Shown: one piece after another, positions 13,042 through 29,987 of the stretch
Layout of the letters: each line of letters opens with the position of its first letter
Numbering within the stretch: position 1 is the first letter of the stretch
Source of the DNA: Clavelina lepadiformis
Lineage: Eukaryota > Chordata > Ascidiacea > Aplousobranchia > Clavelinidae
Assembly: GCF_947623445.1 (NCBI RefSeq)
Contig: NC_135243.1
Span: forward strand, 9,798,501 to 9,862,500
Direction: 5' to 3'
Length of the DNA stretch: 64,000 nucleotides
The notes under the pieces: generated by a model
Told to the model about the DNA's origin: nothing
The model's database searches: none
Seen by the model: the letters and a program-made list of their open reading frames with translations, nothing else
Program-made: the position numbers and the translations under genes

Positions 13042-13265
13042 GGCTTCAGTTCTGCTTTTAATCTAGGTTATTGTCATTTGCTTTAAAGTTTAAATGAACT
13101 GTCGCGTAATGTTTCTGTTATAACAAAACATTATACGTTAAATATCACTGAATTTCAAATCAATATATAAATGTTGCTGTTGTTAAAAAATGTTGCTAAT
13201 TTGTATGTTTGACTTTGTATTTGTATATTGGATTATGTTCGAAATTGTATGTCTAGACTCTAGAA

Positions 13266-13536
13266 CAGGGGCGGGCAACTTTTTCGGTCGGCGGGCCTGA
13301 TATGAGAAAATAAAGTACTTGGCGGGCCGGATTCCTGAATCGATACATTAGTCGTGTATTTATCCACCTATGCAAGGAATAAATCGTATTTGTAAACTTT
13401 AAGTTTTAAGCATAGATACCATAAACAGTATTTAATGAATTTATTAACGAATAATGTACTTCAATAGCTGCTAAAGTCAAAACTGAACTGTCTGCGGGCC
13501 GGGTCCGGCCCGCGGGCCGTATGTTGCCCACCCCTG
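13266..13536. mobile_element. Non-autonomous hAT MITE (271 bp)
   Basis: The ends CAGGGGCGGGCAACTTTT and GTTGCCCACCCCTG form the classic hAT inverted terminus. An exact 8-bp target duplication, CTCTAGAA, lies at 13258-13265 and 13537-13544. The subterminal parts are GC-rich and contain GCGGGCC motifs in inverted arrangement. No transposase is encoded. Confidence 0.93.
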
Positions 13537-14229
13537 CTCTAGAACAACATCTGGTACATGATAATCAAATTCCACTGTGAGGGTTATCTGCTGTTTAAGG
13601 GCCTGTAGTACCATTTTGAGCAGTTTTGAAACGGCAACACGGCGATTGTGACGAAGGTCAGATGCAAGACGTCACTATAGAAAAACTATGACTGGTTCCG
13701 GTCCAGTGCACATGTGAGGTTAATTTGTAATGGTTTGTTGTTGATGTGGCGTTTGCTGAGTGTAGGTCCCTGCTAAAGTTGACATTTTGTGTTGGTTCAA
13801 AATCGAGGCTTTTTGGCTAAATTTTTGGAAAAAAGTTGTTAAAAAGTTGAAGCGTTTGGTGTGAGAATTCCAGATACGAGAATTTGCTCAAAATACTGCA
13901 TTAAGTCCTTTTATCCTACATCTCGGTGGATGAAAAACTCAGCTAGGTGACCGGGCTTGTTTAGCAGTAAATGCAAATTGAAAAATGTACTTTGCATTGT
14001 TTAAGATTGGCCTTCGGATGGGCCTACAACCCCTTAAGAATTGCTTTTGTGTATTCAGTAGTGTTAAAATCTTGTTCAAACAGTGCAATAGTCATCACGT
14101 CATTTATCAACAACGAACTTTTTTACATCCGATTAATAATAAATAAACAAAGAAAAACTGACTCCTTCAACACCAGTATATAATAAATAAACAAAGAACT
14201 GAGCATCTAGTGTACGCCATCAGATTAAG

Positions 14230-15487
14230 ATCTGCGTCTTTGTATGCACGAGTTCTCATCAACAGTTTTTCCAGTTGGGATGGTAGGCCTTTTTGGCATT
14301 ATCTCAACTCTCAATGCGTATAGAAAAAATCTAGTGCGGATGAAATTCGAACGAATTCGTGGCAGTGATTTTCGGTTAATTTTAAGTAGCGCTCAGCTGC
14401 TTAACTTCAGTTCGTCTCCATACGTAAAGGGCCTGGGAATTTACCTGGATTGCCCGTTGTCTATGACCAAACAAGTTGCCAAATTAGAAAGTAGTTGTTG
14501 TATCTTACACTGAAATCCAGTGAGACGCTTGTGCATTCGCTAGTTATATCATGACCTGACTACTGCAATGCTCCACTCCACAGTGTTCCACAAACCGTGA
14601 TGTCCAGACTGTAACGTTTCCAGTATAAAACCGCACGGTTGATTTGTCGATCGAAAAAGAGACATTAAATCACATTAAACCTGCCCTTTTGTCGCTTCAT
14701 TGGATACCGGTTGATTGTAGGTGGCGTTTTAAGATTTTAGCCATCGCCTTTGGAAGGGCCTAATTATCTCAGCAATCGTTTGTGCCGTTATCAGCCAACA
14801 AGATATCTGCGGTCACAATCTAAGAACTTATTGCAAGCAACATCATGTCGGACGGTAACGTATGGTAACAAGATGTTTCTGTACCGGCTGCCAGGGCCTG
14901 AAATGATTTACCGCAAAACGTGCGCGATGTTGACAATCTGAGCTCCTTTAATTAGTAAAAACATATTTTTCCGGCTTGCTTTTGTGTCCTAACGTTGAAA
15001 ATTTGATTTTATCGTAAATGTTTGCTGTTTTTAATATTTCATTTTTTAGTTATCTGACGTGTTTGTTAGCGCCCATATGTTTTACCGTTTTTATAATACG
15101 TTAGTTGTTTAGTTATTGTGCCATAATTGCTTTGACGATGTTTTGGTTTTAGTGGGTTAATTGTAATTGTCATTGTTTGTCTCACGTTTTGTGCGTTCTT
15201 ATCTAGTCAATGGTTTGACACCTCACCTTTTGTCTGTTATAAAAGCTGTTGTGAACTAATTTACGTGGTTTGTTGGGTTTTGGTTGTGGATTGTTTAACA
15301 AAATTGCTTTCTTGGGTTTAACTGATGGTGCCGCGGTGAATGAGAAAAACATCCTGGCATTAGGAGATTCAGAATCTTCCGTTGCATATGTTTTTATCTG
15401 TTCTTTGTGAAGCGCCTTTGAGTGTTTTTTTTATCGGGTATTGAGCGCTATAGAATTAATTATTATTAATATTATTATTATTATTTT
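14230..15487 (+). mobile_element. 5'-truncated LINE of the CR1/L2 type
   Basis: Translated pieces match the C-terminal end of CR1/L2-group reverse transcriptases in the correct order. VKGLGIYLDCPLSMTKQV is near 14430, a SRLDYCNALLHSVPQ-like block near 14560, PLHWIPVDCRWRFKIL near 14700, and PNYLSNRLCRYQPTRYLRS at 14757-14815. The frame is interrupted by several stops and shifts, so the copy is dead. The 3' tail has the typical GCGCCTTTGAGTG motif, then GAGCGCTATAGAATTAATTATTATT and an ATT microsatellite ending about 15487. The 5' part of the element is missing, as usual for LINEs; the exact left edge is uncertain. Confidence 0.85.
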
Positions 15488-16083
15488 TCCTGTTGGCGTT
15501 AAGTTTGGCGCCACTGCGCGCAGAAAATGTTTCGCTTATTTTACCTACTTTTAAGATTTTTATATCTGTGTACTGCCCGCATACAATGACTAAACTTCAA
15601 AACCTATAGCAGCAGACAAACAAAGCTGCCGCAGCCCCCATGATAAGGTTTTTAGGAATGGGCCTTGTGGAAAACTGAAAAGTTTATGTCATTATTTCTT
15701 CTACAGCGCATACGCATTTGAATACATGATAGGATTGTAAGTTAAACTTACAACTAAGCTATTTTTTTCTAACTCGATTCAGCTTGAACTAAAAATCGAT
15801 TCCATTTAAATTGGGACTTCAATCAAGTCGAGTCATTTCAAATTGCCATCAGAAGCAAGTCAATAAAATGTATCTAACTCGAAAAGGTATTCAAACGTCA
15901 TACGGCGTTCAGTTAAATTGATTATAATAACTTCAGGACTTTCTAAATATGAGTCTGGCTGTTTTTTTTTGTCGGAAAAAAATAATTTTTAGAAAATTAT
16001 GTATTTTTAATATCTTAACTTCTATTTTTGTTGTCAAAATTTCACTACATTCAACTAGATTCAAGTTATTACTGCAGAGCTAT
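15488..16083. other. Non-coding stretch before segment Y
   Basis: AT-rich sequence between the LINE tail and the start of segment Y. No gene, RNA or repeat is recognised here. Confidence 0.5.
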
Positions 16084-19017
<2,934 letters not shown>

Positions 19018-19179
19018 ATCTAACATCCAACTATAGGCCTAACTACTTTATTAAATTATTCGTCACAATAGAAATGAGTACACTATAAACTAAGAAGCAC
19101 TGCACAATATTTATTTATCAGAGAACAATGCAAAAAAACTGATGCAGCGTAGTTTGTTTGGGTGGAAAGGTCACTCTAA

Positions 19180-19510
19180 GATGGTCCTCTAATTGTCTCT
19201 CCATTGATTAAAACATATCCATGTTTTTGAATGCAGTTTGGTCGAGCCCACAGGCCAAACGGCGATAGTACTCCCGCATTTCTGCAGCGGATGTGGTATT
19301 GTTTCCTCTTGTTCATCATCTCTTAGCTCATACATTAGATTTTGAATCGATTGACAATACGTTAAATTTTTTTTACAAAAATCATTATGAAACGGACTTA
19401 TAAAGCGAAATTTGGATTTATTAACCGGCTATTTTTTCATGTAAAAATTCCGTCCCAAAGCAAATTGGATTTAATACGCGGATGGATTTATTTAGCGGAT
19501 TCTACTGTAT
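19180..19510 (-). mobile_element. Remnant of a pogo/Tigger-like DNA transposon
   Basis: Read on the minus strand, the right edge starts ACAGTAGAATCCGCTAAATA, a terminus typical of pogo/Tigger elements, next to TA. Repeated motifs of the type AAATCC follow. A frame-shifted peptide near 19190-19330 then reads MYELRDDEQEE followed by a frame with SAAEMREYYRRLACGLDQTAF, resembling the acidic C-terminal end of Tigger transposases. The start and middle of the transposase are absent, so this looks like an internally deleted copy. I did not find the opposite terminus. Confidence 0.45.
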
Positions 19511-20374
19511 TATATTTTTAATCTACCAGTCAATCAGCTTTAACATATTTTGCGCTTAAGCGTCCAAAGTGACATTCTGAAAAATTAAGTCGTAATTCTC
19601 TTTACGTTATATTTTCATGCGGATTAAAACCGTTGAGTTTAATGAACAAAACTGACACCGCTTTTCTCTAGCCTTTAATTATGAAAATACGGATTACGAA
19701 ATCTGCAACACCGCAAGGAACGTAACTCAATCGATGGATTAATTTTGAAACAACGTTTTTCTTTTGCTTAGCTATGGATGGAGTGCTAAGTGCTAACCGA
19801 AGACTTGACCGAAGTGTGTTTTTTCTAAACACTGGGCGCTTAATTTTTTAATAGATTTGACATGTGTTAACGTGGAAATGTCGGTTGCCTTGACTTGTTA
19901 GTCACAATCTAAATTAATTCAAGTCGTCATACTATCACTTTATTATATCTGAAAGGTTTTTTTCAAAATTCAAATTGCAACGCAATTCGCCGAATCTTGC
20001 ACAAATATCATAAATGAGTAAAACTAAATATGGCGCGTATAATAATTACATTACTATAGCACTTAGAATTCCGTTTAATATCAAAAGATGCCTCAGTTGT
20101 AAATAGTGACTTTGTTTGTTCATTTGCTTTGAATTAAACTTACTGGTGTCGTGCGAAAAAGGATACACACTGTCTTCTCGATCGTGTAACTGCGTCTATT
20201 CCCAACTTGTATGTACAACAATTTCCTAACTATTTTAGAACTGTAATAATGCGTATACTACTGAAAATATCCAACCCAAGCAAAAGTCTGATTTTCAATT
20301 TGACAAACCCATGAAAAAAAGACTTACACAACAAATACACAATAAAATCTGGCTTCTTTTACAAATCTATAAAG

Positions 20375-20780
20375 CTAATTTACTGTACCTGGTCTGACAT
20401 CAAATTTAAAATAATATTTCTTTGGAATTGGACACCCAAGCATTGACCAATTACACGACACAGTCTGAAATATCTCACGCCGAAAGATAAATACGTAGGT
20501 CGTAGGACTATAACACAGTACAACATGATCCACCAATGTTGTTATTTCTTTGCCTAAAAGCATTGCGTATACATTCTTAAACTTTCCCCTGCTTGAGTTT
20601 ATTGACATAGTATTGCCCATAATGAAAACTTTTGACCCATTGCGCCTGAAGGTGTCTAATTCTAATGATTACAAGATACTGAACGCTATGAAAGTACTGG
20701 GCTAACTCAAGTTTGACGCGAAGCTTCTCTTTTGTTGCATTCACAATCGATTGTTTTTCTCCTGTAGTTAAATGCGACAT
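20375..20780 (-). CDS. Doubtful pair of overlapping small open frames
   Basis: A 67-codon frame (20577-20780) starts MSHLTTGEKQSIVNATKEKL and overlaps an 81-codon frame (20375-20620). The latter includes LLGKEITTLVDHVVLCYSP and runs over a GTACAG donor-like site at its end. The first frame is charged and helical at its start, more protein-like than background. They are in different frames, so they could be two exons of a gene or pieces of an old one. I recognise no family. Confidence 0.2.
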
Positions 20781-22564
20781 GTATAAAGTCGTGAAATTAT
20801 TTTAAGGCATGCAGAAAGCTCCAATCACATAATTTGCTTTACAGATACAACGACTAAATCGTCCTTTGCTCAATGAACTTTTGTTCAAAACAAGTTCATG
20901 TTTTGACAATTCTGTCAGAAAGTATTATTATAACATTTGTGCCCAAACTATATCCAGGTTACTACAAGATCAAACTAAAACTGTTCTCTAAAAGGAACTA
21001 TTCTCCTTTGATAGTTGCATGTTGACGAAACACGTGCTGATATTTCAAGCGGAAACAACCGGTTTTAACGTATTATGCAGAGTTTAATGTAAAGCAGCTG
21101 ACGTAGGCTATTTCACAGGAAATTAAAGTCTTCGCTGCCATAACCGAACAACATGTCCTAACAAAGAACCCAGTCGCTGCTTGGTAGAAACCGGCCAATG
21201 TACGGTTTATGTTCATCGTTGAATGAATTTAAACAAAGGAGACAAAACTATAAATAAAAGGCAGACAATAACACTAACACTTGGTGTGTTCCATAGCTAG
21301 TTTATAACTTTGTATTGGCTGATCAGTGATCAGTGATCTCTCTTGTTGTCACATACATAATTAGAGTAACTCTTTAAGGATTTACAGCTAAAATACAAGT
21401 TAAAACTACAAGTCTTTGTCAGTACTTTACACAGTATCCTATGACATCATTACGCTCGCAAACATTACGAACGGAAAACCGATCAGTCGGTTTTCTAGTG
21501 ACAAAGGAACCCAGCGATTTAGTGACTTAATAAACTTAAAAAGCACTTGTTTCCATTAACTACAATTTTCTCTAAAAGTGGCTTTTACTTTGTAGTTGTA
21601 GCACAACACTATAGTATTTGCCGGTATCTTACTCTATCTCTTTTCCTGTTAGCTTAGAATTTCTACCCATATAATTAAACTTGTTTACATGCACTCTCTG
21701 TCTTTCTATTAAAACCGCTAAATAAATTAACCTCATTCTGTCAAAATCTTTATGAATATTAATTTCATGGACTTTACAAATGTACGACGCTAGTTCTCCA
21801 ATCATACCATCAATTTCATCAGGTTAGTCGTCATAACAAAGTTAATACGTGTCTATATGCAGCGGCAACGCCGTCTGATCAGTTTTTACCAAGTTCATTT
21901 TTTCTTTAAACAATGGCGTCACCTTTGTTCTGGGCGTTGTCAACATTTGGTCACGCTTGATATGACTTCTCGCTGAAGCTGTTCTAGACGAGTTTTAGTT
22001 TTCGCTCAATACTCGTTTTGGAAATTTCGCGTTTTGGAAACCAAAAGTCATCACTGCCAAGACATTTTAAATCGATGGAAACTTCTTTTCAATTTAAATT
22101 GCTTTTATAACTTGTAATTGCAAGGTATCACAACGTGATCACGACGTGTAACATGATATAACTTACCAAATTGTAGTGCGACATATAACATATTTTATCC
22201 AATACAGCTTTACGCGTTGCTTCAAAATAGTTAAAATGTTCAGAGTGAATATTTTGTGATAAATATATCAATTAATGTAATATAAAATTGTGTACGACAT
22301 AGGATTCTCATTTATCGAATCAGTGAAGCATAAAACTGCGTGACGTAATCGATTGCTTCACTCTTACTGTGCGTGCATTACGAGTCATCACTCATCACTA
22401 GGGCAAGTTTTTGTTGCACTAAAAACGTGAGAAAGTTGCATTTAATTTTAACAAAAGTTGCAGTAAAAAGTTGCATTTATTTTAGACCGCCGAAAATTCA
22501 TTTTTTGCCGGTACGCAGCAAGAAAATAACGCTCAACAATAATTCAAATTTAAACGACAGTGAA

Positions 22565-23190
22565 TTAATCAAGCGATCTATTTACATATAGTGCCAAATA
22601 TTTCCACACATTGTCTGGGGAGAAATGGCGATCGTTTGCCAACAGTTTGCATAGCATGCTAAAACTTCGTTCCACAGAGCATGAAGTTGCTTGGCAATTT
22701 AACAATTTGGCATACAGTTCTGGACTGATATTTGGTCGGGTCATTTCCACAATTGCTTTTAGATCACTGTTCAGTTCAAATCGATGATCCAAATACAATT
22801 TTATTCCAGATGGATCGCTGCCAAACTCAAATGTGTAACCTCTTTCATAGGCTTGAGTAACGCTATATTTTGTGCTCTCTGCTCTTTGTATTTCATCAAC
22901 AAGTTTAATATAACATTGATAAATTTCTCTTAGGCTTCTAGGAAGGCTTTCAGCCGCAACTGCTTTCTTCACTTTCATCACTAACAGCCCTGTACCTTCA
23001 AAAGCATTAACAATCTCAAGAACTTGTGCAAATTTTTGGCATAGTATTCTGTTGCCTTCAGCCAACTTCCCCATCTGGTGACTACGGGTTGTGGGGGACT
23101 TTTGATTGCTGAAAACTTTGCTCTTCGATCTTTGTTTTTCACCACTGCAGCTTTTACTGCAGCAATTAGGTCCACTTCATATTCTTCCAC
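22565..23190 (-). pseudogene. hAT transposase C-terminal remnant
   Basis: Two overlapping minus-strand frames make up the remnant. The upstream frame (22981-23190) has PVVTRWGSWLKATEYYAKNL, a conserved hAT transposase block. The downstream frame (22565-23074) has the hAT dimerisation region near its end, with CSVERSFSMLCKLLANDRHF and NVWKYLALYVNRSL. A frameshift between 22981 and 23074 separates them, and the N-terminal zinc finger and most of the catalytic core are missing. It cannot make a working transposase. Confidence 0.9.
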
Positions 23191-23196
23191 TTCATC

Positions 23197-23304
23197 ATAT
23201 CATACTTCATATCATACTTCATATCATACTTCATATCATACTTCATATCATACTTCATATCATACTTCATATCATACTTCATATCATACTTCATATCATA
23301 CTTC
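23197..23304. repeat. 12-bp tandem repeat, nine perfect copies
   Basis: Nine uninterrupted copies of ATATCATACTTC. The array lies inside the hAT element just upstream of its transposase remnant. The plus-strand frame through it is open and repeats SYHT. On the minus strand the frame of the transposase remnant meets TGA codons inside the array. Confidence 0.98.
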
Positions 23305-24968
23305 CACTTCTAATTTAGTTCAGGCACTGGCGTGCTTGGCTGGGGTTGTTGAACTTCTAGCTTGCAAGCCAAGTGTTGCGTCATAGATAACATTGAGATG
23401 CAGCTAATCCATCACATAGCTCTTTGTTATGCAAATGTAAAGGAATAGAACCATACTAGAAATAGTTTTATAGCATGCTTTTTAAATCACTCCTTTACGT
23501 TTTGCGCAAAACTTGATAAAAGTTGCAGTAAAAAGTTGCATGAAAAAATGAAAAAAGTTGCAAAAAGTTGCAATATAAAATTCCTACAAACAGCTTAAAA
23601 CATCATACTACGTAAATTCTGAGTATTTAGGAAGCTGCCAGAAGCTGTAAAAAAAAGTTGCAAAAGTTGCAAAAACTTGCCCTACTCATCACTCATCACT
23701 TATCACTTAACAGTCGTATGTTCAACGCCGCAACATGTCTTTATGCTGTTGCTGTCACAATGTTCTATCAATCTATCTTGATTTATTCGTTCAATGAAGC
23801 TTCAATATAATCAGATTATACAGTTTTCATTCCTGTGTCATTATTGCTGAAGTCTATCGAAGTTCACTGTTAAGATATACACAAGTAAACAGACTTTGTA
23901 AGGAAGTGGGCAAACCTTACAGGTTAAGGTACCATACACCACTTTTCATTACAAACTGATGCAGCCGAGTGAGGACGATAAAAGAAGACATTTCCATTAC
24001 AAGTGTGGTGGAGCCGAAATCGTTGAGAACTACGCTTTTCTTTGTGGAGCAACCTATGAACATTTAAATTTGAGGTTGAGAGAAGTCTAGTGATCTCAGA
24101 CTAGAAGTTTCGAAGATATGTCTCATCTACAACCCATACAACACTCATTGGATCCAGCCGACGGACATCTTGACAATGTGATTTTCAGTCAAATCAACCA
24201 CAACGACGGTGACGATAAATCGCCTGGACTACGACGACCCTTGGAAGCAACAATGACCGACGAACAAAGCACGCCAGTGAAAACACTTTGATATTGTCCA
24301 TTTGTCTCGCTGTCAAGTTGTCGTACCTCGCAAGGGTTTAAAAGGACCTGTGTTAGGAATCTCTGACAATATGATGTTACATTTATTTCCAAGTGAACTA
24401 TTCACGCAGCTATACTGGGAAAACCAGACGCTGAAGTATGATTCAATGGTCTTATATTTGAAAATGCCTAGCGCAAATTTCTTTTAAGTTGATCATAACG
24501 CGTGAGCATTCGAAAATTTTATACCATTTTGTTTACGGAAATCGGCGTCACGAAACGTGAGATGAAAAATTTGCCGACGTTTCCTCATTTTGCAATCCTG
24601 CGCAAAAAGCCGCAGCATGCGCGTGACGTGTCAATGACATTCTGTTTTCTATTTAAAGTCGTGACATAAATGTCATCATTGTTTGTTTTATACACTAACT
24701 TTGCTTTATGAGTTACAGAAAACATATTACTATCTTTTTGCGAATGTATTGCCAATATGAATTGTATTGTAACTATGTTTCAACGTTTACTGTTATTTGA
24801 TATATATTTAACGTGTTATATTGACTTTTGTTATCAACACTATTGTTTTAATTATAATTATTATTTAATTATTTAATTATAACAATAATTATTGTTCACC
24901 GAGAATTGTTTTTATCATGATCATAAAATTCCTTTGTTTCACTAAAGAAATTTTCTTGCGGAAGGTTA

Positions 24969-25351
24969 TGTGATAAATATATCAATTAATGTAATATAAA
25001 ATTGTGTACGACATAGAATTCTCATTTATCGAATCAGTGAAGCATAAAACTGCGTGACGTAATCGATTGCTTCACTCTTACTGTGCGTGCATTACGAGTC
25101 ATCACTTATCACTTAACAGTTGTATGTTCAACGCCGCAACATGTCTTTATGCTGTTGCTGTCACAATGTTCTATCTTGATTTATTCGTTCAATGAAGCTT
25201 CAATATAATCAGATTATACAGTTGTCATTCCTGTGTCATTATTGCTGAAGTCTATCAAAGTTCACTGTTAAGATATACACAAGTAAACAGACTTTGTAAG
25301 GAAGTGGGCAAACCTTACAGGTTAAGGTACCATACACCACTTTTCATTACA
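24969..25351. repeat. Right LTR (383 bp)
   Basis: Uninterrupted LTR with TG...CA ends, direct repeat of the left LTR. It is followed by ATTT, the target duplication. Confidence 0.92.
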
Positions 25352-25996
25352 ATTTCACCGTAAGAAAGTAGCTCATTATTAAATATGTTTAGGCGATTAG
25401 GAGAGTGGGTATGTATAAATTTAAGCTACTCAGGGTTTAATTGAAGCTAAATTTGAATTAGAAGGAAGATTTAGGTTAGGTTACTGTGTTAAAATATTTC
25501 TGTTAAGTTAACAATAAACAATGAAAAATAGCCTTAAACGCACGATTTTCCCGGTGAAATACAAGCAGCCTAATAGAAAACGACAGAAGTCCAGACATGG
25601 GCCTTGATCCTTTCCTCTATGAGTCTGGTCTAATGTACCAACATCATTTTCAAAATGTGATAAATTTTTGGGTTAGCCTATTGAGTTATCGAACTGATTT
25701 TTGTATTTTTCGTACAAATTCTTCAAGGTAACAATACAAATAATTTACGGGTTGTGAAGGACTGTACATACCATTTTGTAATTAATGTTTTGTCATCTGT
25801 TACCTGACAGCTTTATGTAATAATTACATAAAGCTCCCCAAAACATTGGAGAAAAGAGCTCGAACAGCTGGGTATCAGTTTAAGTTTTCGCCTCGGTACA
25901 CTAAAGCAATAGAAGCAATACTGTTCTAATGCGTCACAAGTAATGAAATGTCAAAATGAGTAAAAAAGCGCATTACAACTCCGTACTTTCTTTTTT

Positions 25997-26416
25997 ATGA
26001 AACATATCCTTTGGTTTTATTTTCCGATGTCATTGCAGCAAATCTCAGATAATGTTTTTGATTTGTACACTACATCATTTTGCAAACCTGTAACTGTAGG
26101 CTATTACCATACGTTTTGGGCACATGTAGAATATCTTAATACTGTTTTGTCAGAACAGCAGTTAGGATCCTCAAAAATGTTTTGCGGGGTTTGCTTAATG
26201 TTCTTTCATCATATTGCAAAAACGTATTCGTTTCCACCATTCCACCGAGAAGAAATTTCATCATCACGCGATGCTATTATTGCGGTTGTACTAAAATGTG
26301 CTAATGCACAACTTGCGCCATGTCACTGTGGACTTCGTGCGTCATGGACCGTGTTCTTCAATGTGGGTTACGCAGTATTATGTGACAAAGTGCACAAAGC
26401 TTCTCAGGTTACTTGA
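25997..26416 (+). CDS. Doubtful 139-aa open frame in segment X
   Basis: The frame starts ATG at 25997 and includes a cysteine-rich stretch (VVLKCANAQLAPCHCGLRA). The same start occurs in the first copy at 1442, where a two-base difference near 1620 shifts the frame and splits it into two pieces. Many of the differences between copies change amino acids, which argues against strong selection on the protein. I recognise no family. It is probably a chance frame or an untranslated segment. Confidence 0.2.
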   Translation: MKHILWFYFPMSLQQISDNVFDLYTTSFCKPVTVGYYHTFWAHVEYLNTVLSEQQLGSSKMFCGVCLMFFHHIAKTYSFPPFHREEISSSRDAIIAVVLKCANAQLAPCHCGLRASWTVFFNVGYAVLCDKVHKASQVT

Positions 26417-26598
26417 TAAATTCTTGCGTACTAAAGCCTTAGCGTATCACTAGTGGTACACCCACCCAAAGAAGAGAATAAATGCATTAGTGTCACAACA
26501 CAACACTCATACCTATTGCATCGATACCTTCTATATGCAAACATTTGCATTCAAATTCTATGACATAGCTAGGTTTTGGAATTTTTATCTTAACCCTA

Positions 26599-27116
26599 TT
26601 TTAACTAGGCTTGGCTTCTCCCGCACACAGTCACAGCAAAACGTGGCGTACAGTTCTATTGTTTGCTGTAGAAACTTGAAATTTGTTGACTTTTCCTAAA
26701 AAATGTTCAGCTATCTGTCCATGTTTGTTTGATAAAGTTGGATTTTGTAATTTTTAAGATATTGCGATATTTTCATAATTTTCCACTGCTTTGCTCTGCT
26801 CTCCGCATTGAAGGGCATTACTCATTTACGCACCACTAACTCGACTAACTATTCTCTTGCGTTCTCTTCTAGCGGTCAGCTGGTTTTCCGCACAGCGGGG
26901 GCGCGGCGTAACAAGAAAAGTTCTAGAAATGTATCACTTTTAGAAATACTTAATTTACAATAAATTCATTTTCTTTAGTTTTACAATTATGATGTATACA
27001 GGAAGCCAGATGATTTTTCTATTAACCTGTAAAAATCTGATCAGTTTATGACGTATAGTTTTCTAGTAATTAACGATTGAAAATGTGTGTGCGGAGTCGG
27101 CCACACCTAGTTAAAA
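26599..27116. mobile_element. Tc1/mariner-like MITE (518 bp)
   Basis: Imperfect terminal inverted repeats of about 31 bp start TTTTAACTAGG at each end. The left continues through CTTCTCCCGCACACA and the right, on the other strand, through CGACTCCGCACACA. The element is flanked by TA on both sides (26597-26598 and 27117-27118), the usual target duplication of Tc1/mariner and related elements. No transposase is encoded. It sits exactly at the X/Y junction of the second duplicate copy. Confidence 0.85.
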
Positions 27117-27138
27117 TACTAAAGTCGGGAGCCTGTCC

Positions 27139-29987
<2,849 letters not shown>

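Larger units (their letters stand above)
19018..21668. other. Inter-duplication stretch
   Basis: It separates segment Y copy 1 from segment X copy 2. It holds a pogo/Tigger-like remnant (about 19180-19510) and a weak pair of overlapping minus-strand frames near 20375-20780. The rest, including 20850-21668, shows nothing I can name. Confidence 0.5.
22399..23684 (-). mobile_element. hAT transposon, internally deleted, nested in the left LTR
   Basis: Terminal inverted repeats TAGGGCAAGTTTTTG and CAAAAACTTGCCCTA are flanked by an exact 8-bp target duplication, CTCATCAC, at 22391-22398 and 23685-23692. At 1286 bp it is too short for a full hAT. Both subterminal regions contain many copies of AAAGTTGCA, probably transposase-binding repeats. 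The minus strand encodes the end of a transposase (22565 to about 23190). An internal 12-bp microsatellite lies at 23197-23304. Confidence 0.95.
22255..23953. repeat. Left LTR, split by a hAT insertion
   Basis: Without the hAT element and its target duplication this LTR is about 405 bp, close to the 383 bp of its right-hand partner. Confidence 0.9.
22255..25351. mobile_element. Small LTR-retrotransposon fossil, non-autonomous
   Basis: Two direct repeats bound the element: a left LTR at 22255-23953, interrupted by a hAT insertion, and a right LTR at 24969-25351. Each starts TGTGATAAAT and ends TTTTCATTACA, so both have TG...CA ends. A 4-bp target duplication, ATTT, lies at 22251-22254 and 25352-25355, and the empty site is kept in the first copy of segment X near 550. 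Outside the hAT insertion the LTRs differ by only about four substitutions and two or three small indels, so the insertion is young. The internal region (23954-24968, about 1 kb) has no recognisable gag or pol, so it is a defective or naturally non-autonomous copy; superfamily not assignable. Confidence 0.9.
21669..26593 (+). repeat. Segment X, second copy, enlarged by insertions
   Basis: Direct duplicate of 1-2036. The left part (21669-22254) matches 1-553 and the right part (from about 25420) matches about 850-2036. Between them lies an LTR element inserted at 22255. Small differences include a roughly 20-bp extra stretch near 22145-22170. Confidence 0.9.

Noticed and set aside
23078-23386. 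102-aa plus-strand frame with repeated SYHT
   Set aside because: It is the 12-bp array of the hAT element read through on the wrong strand; the transposase remnant is on the minus strand.
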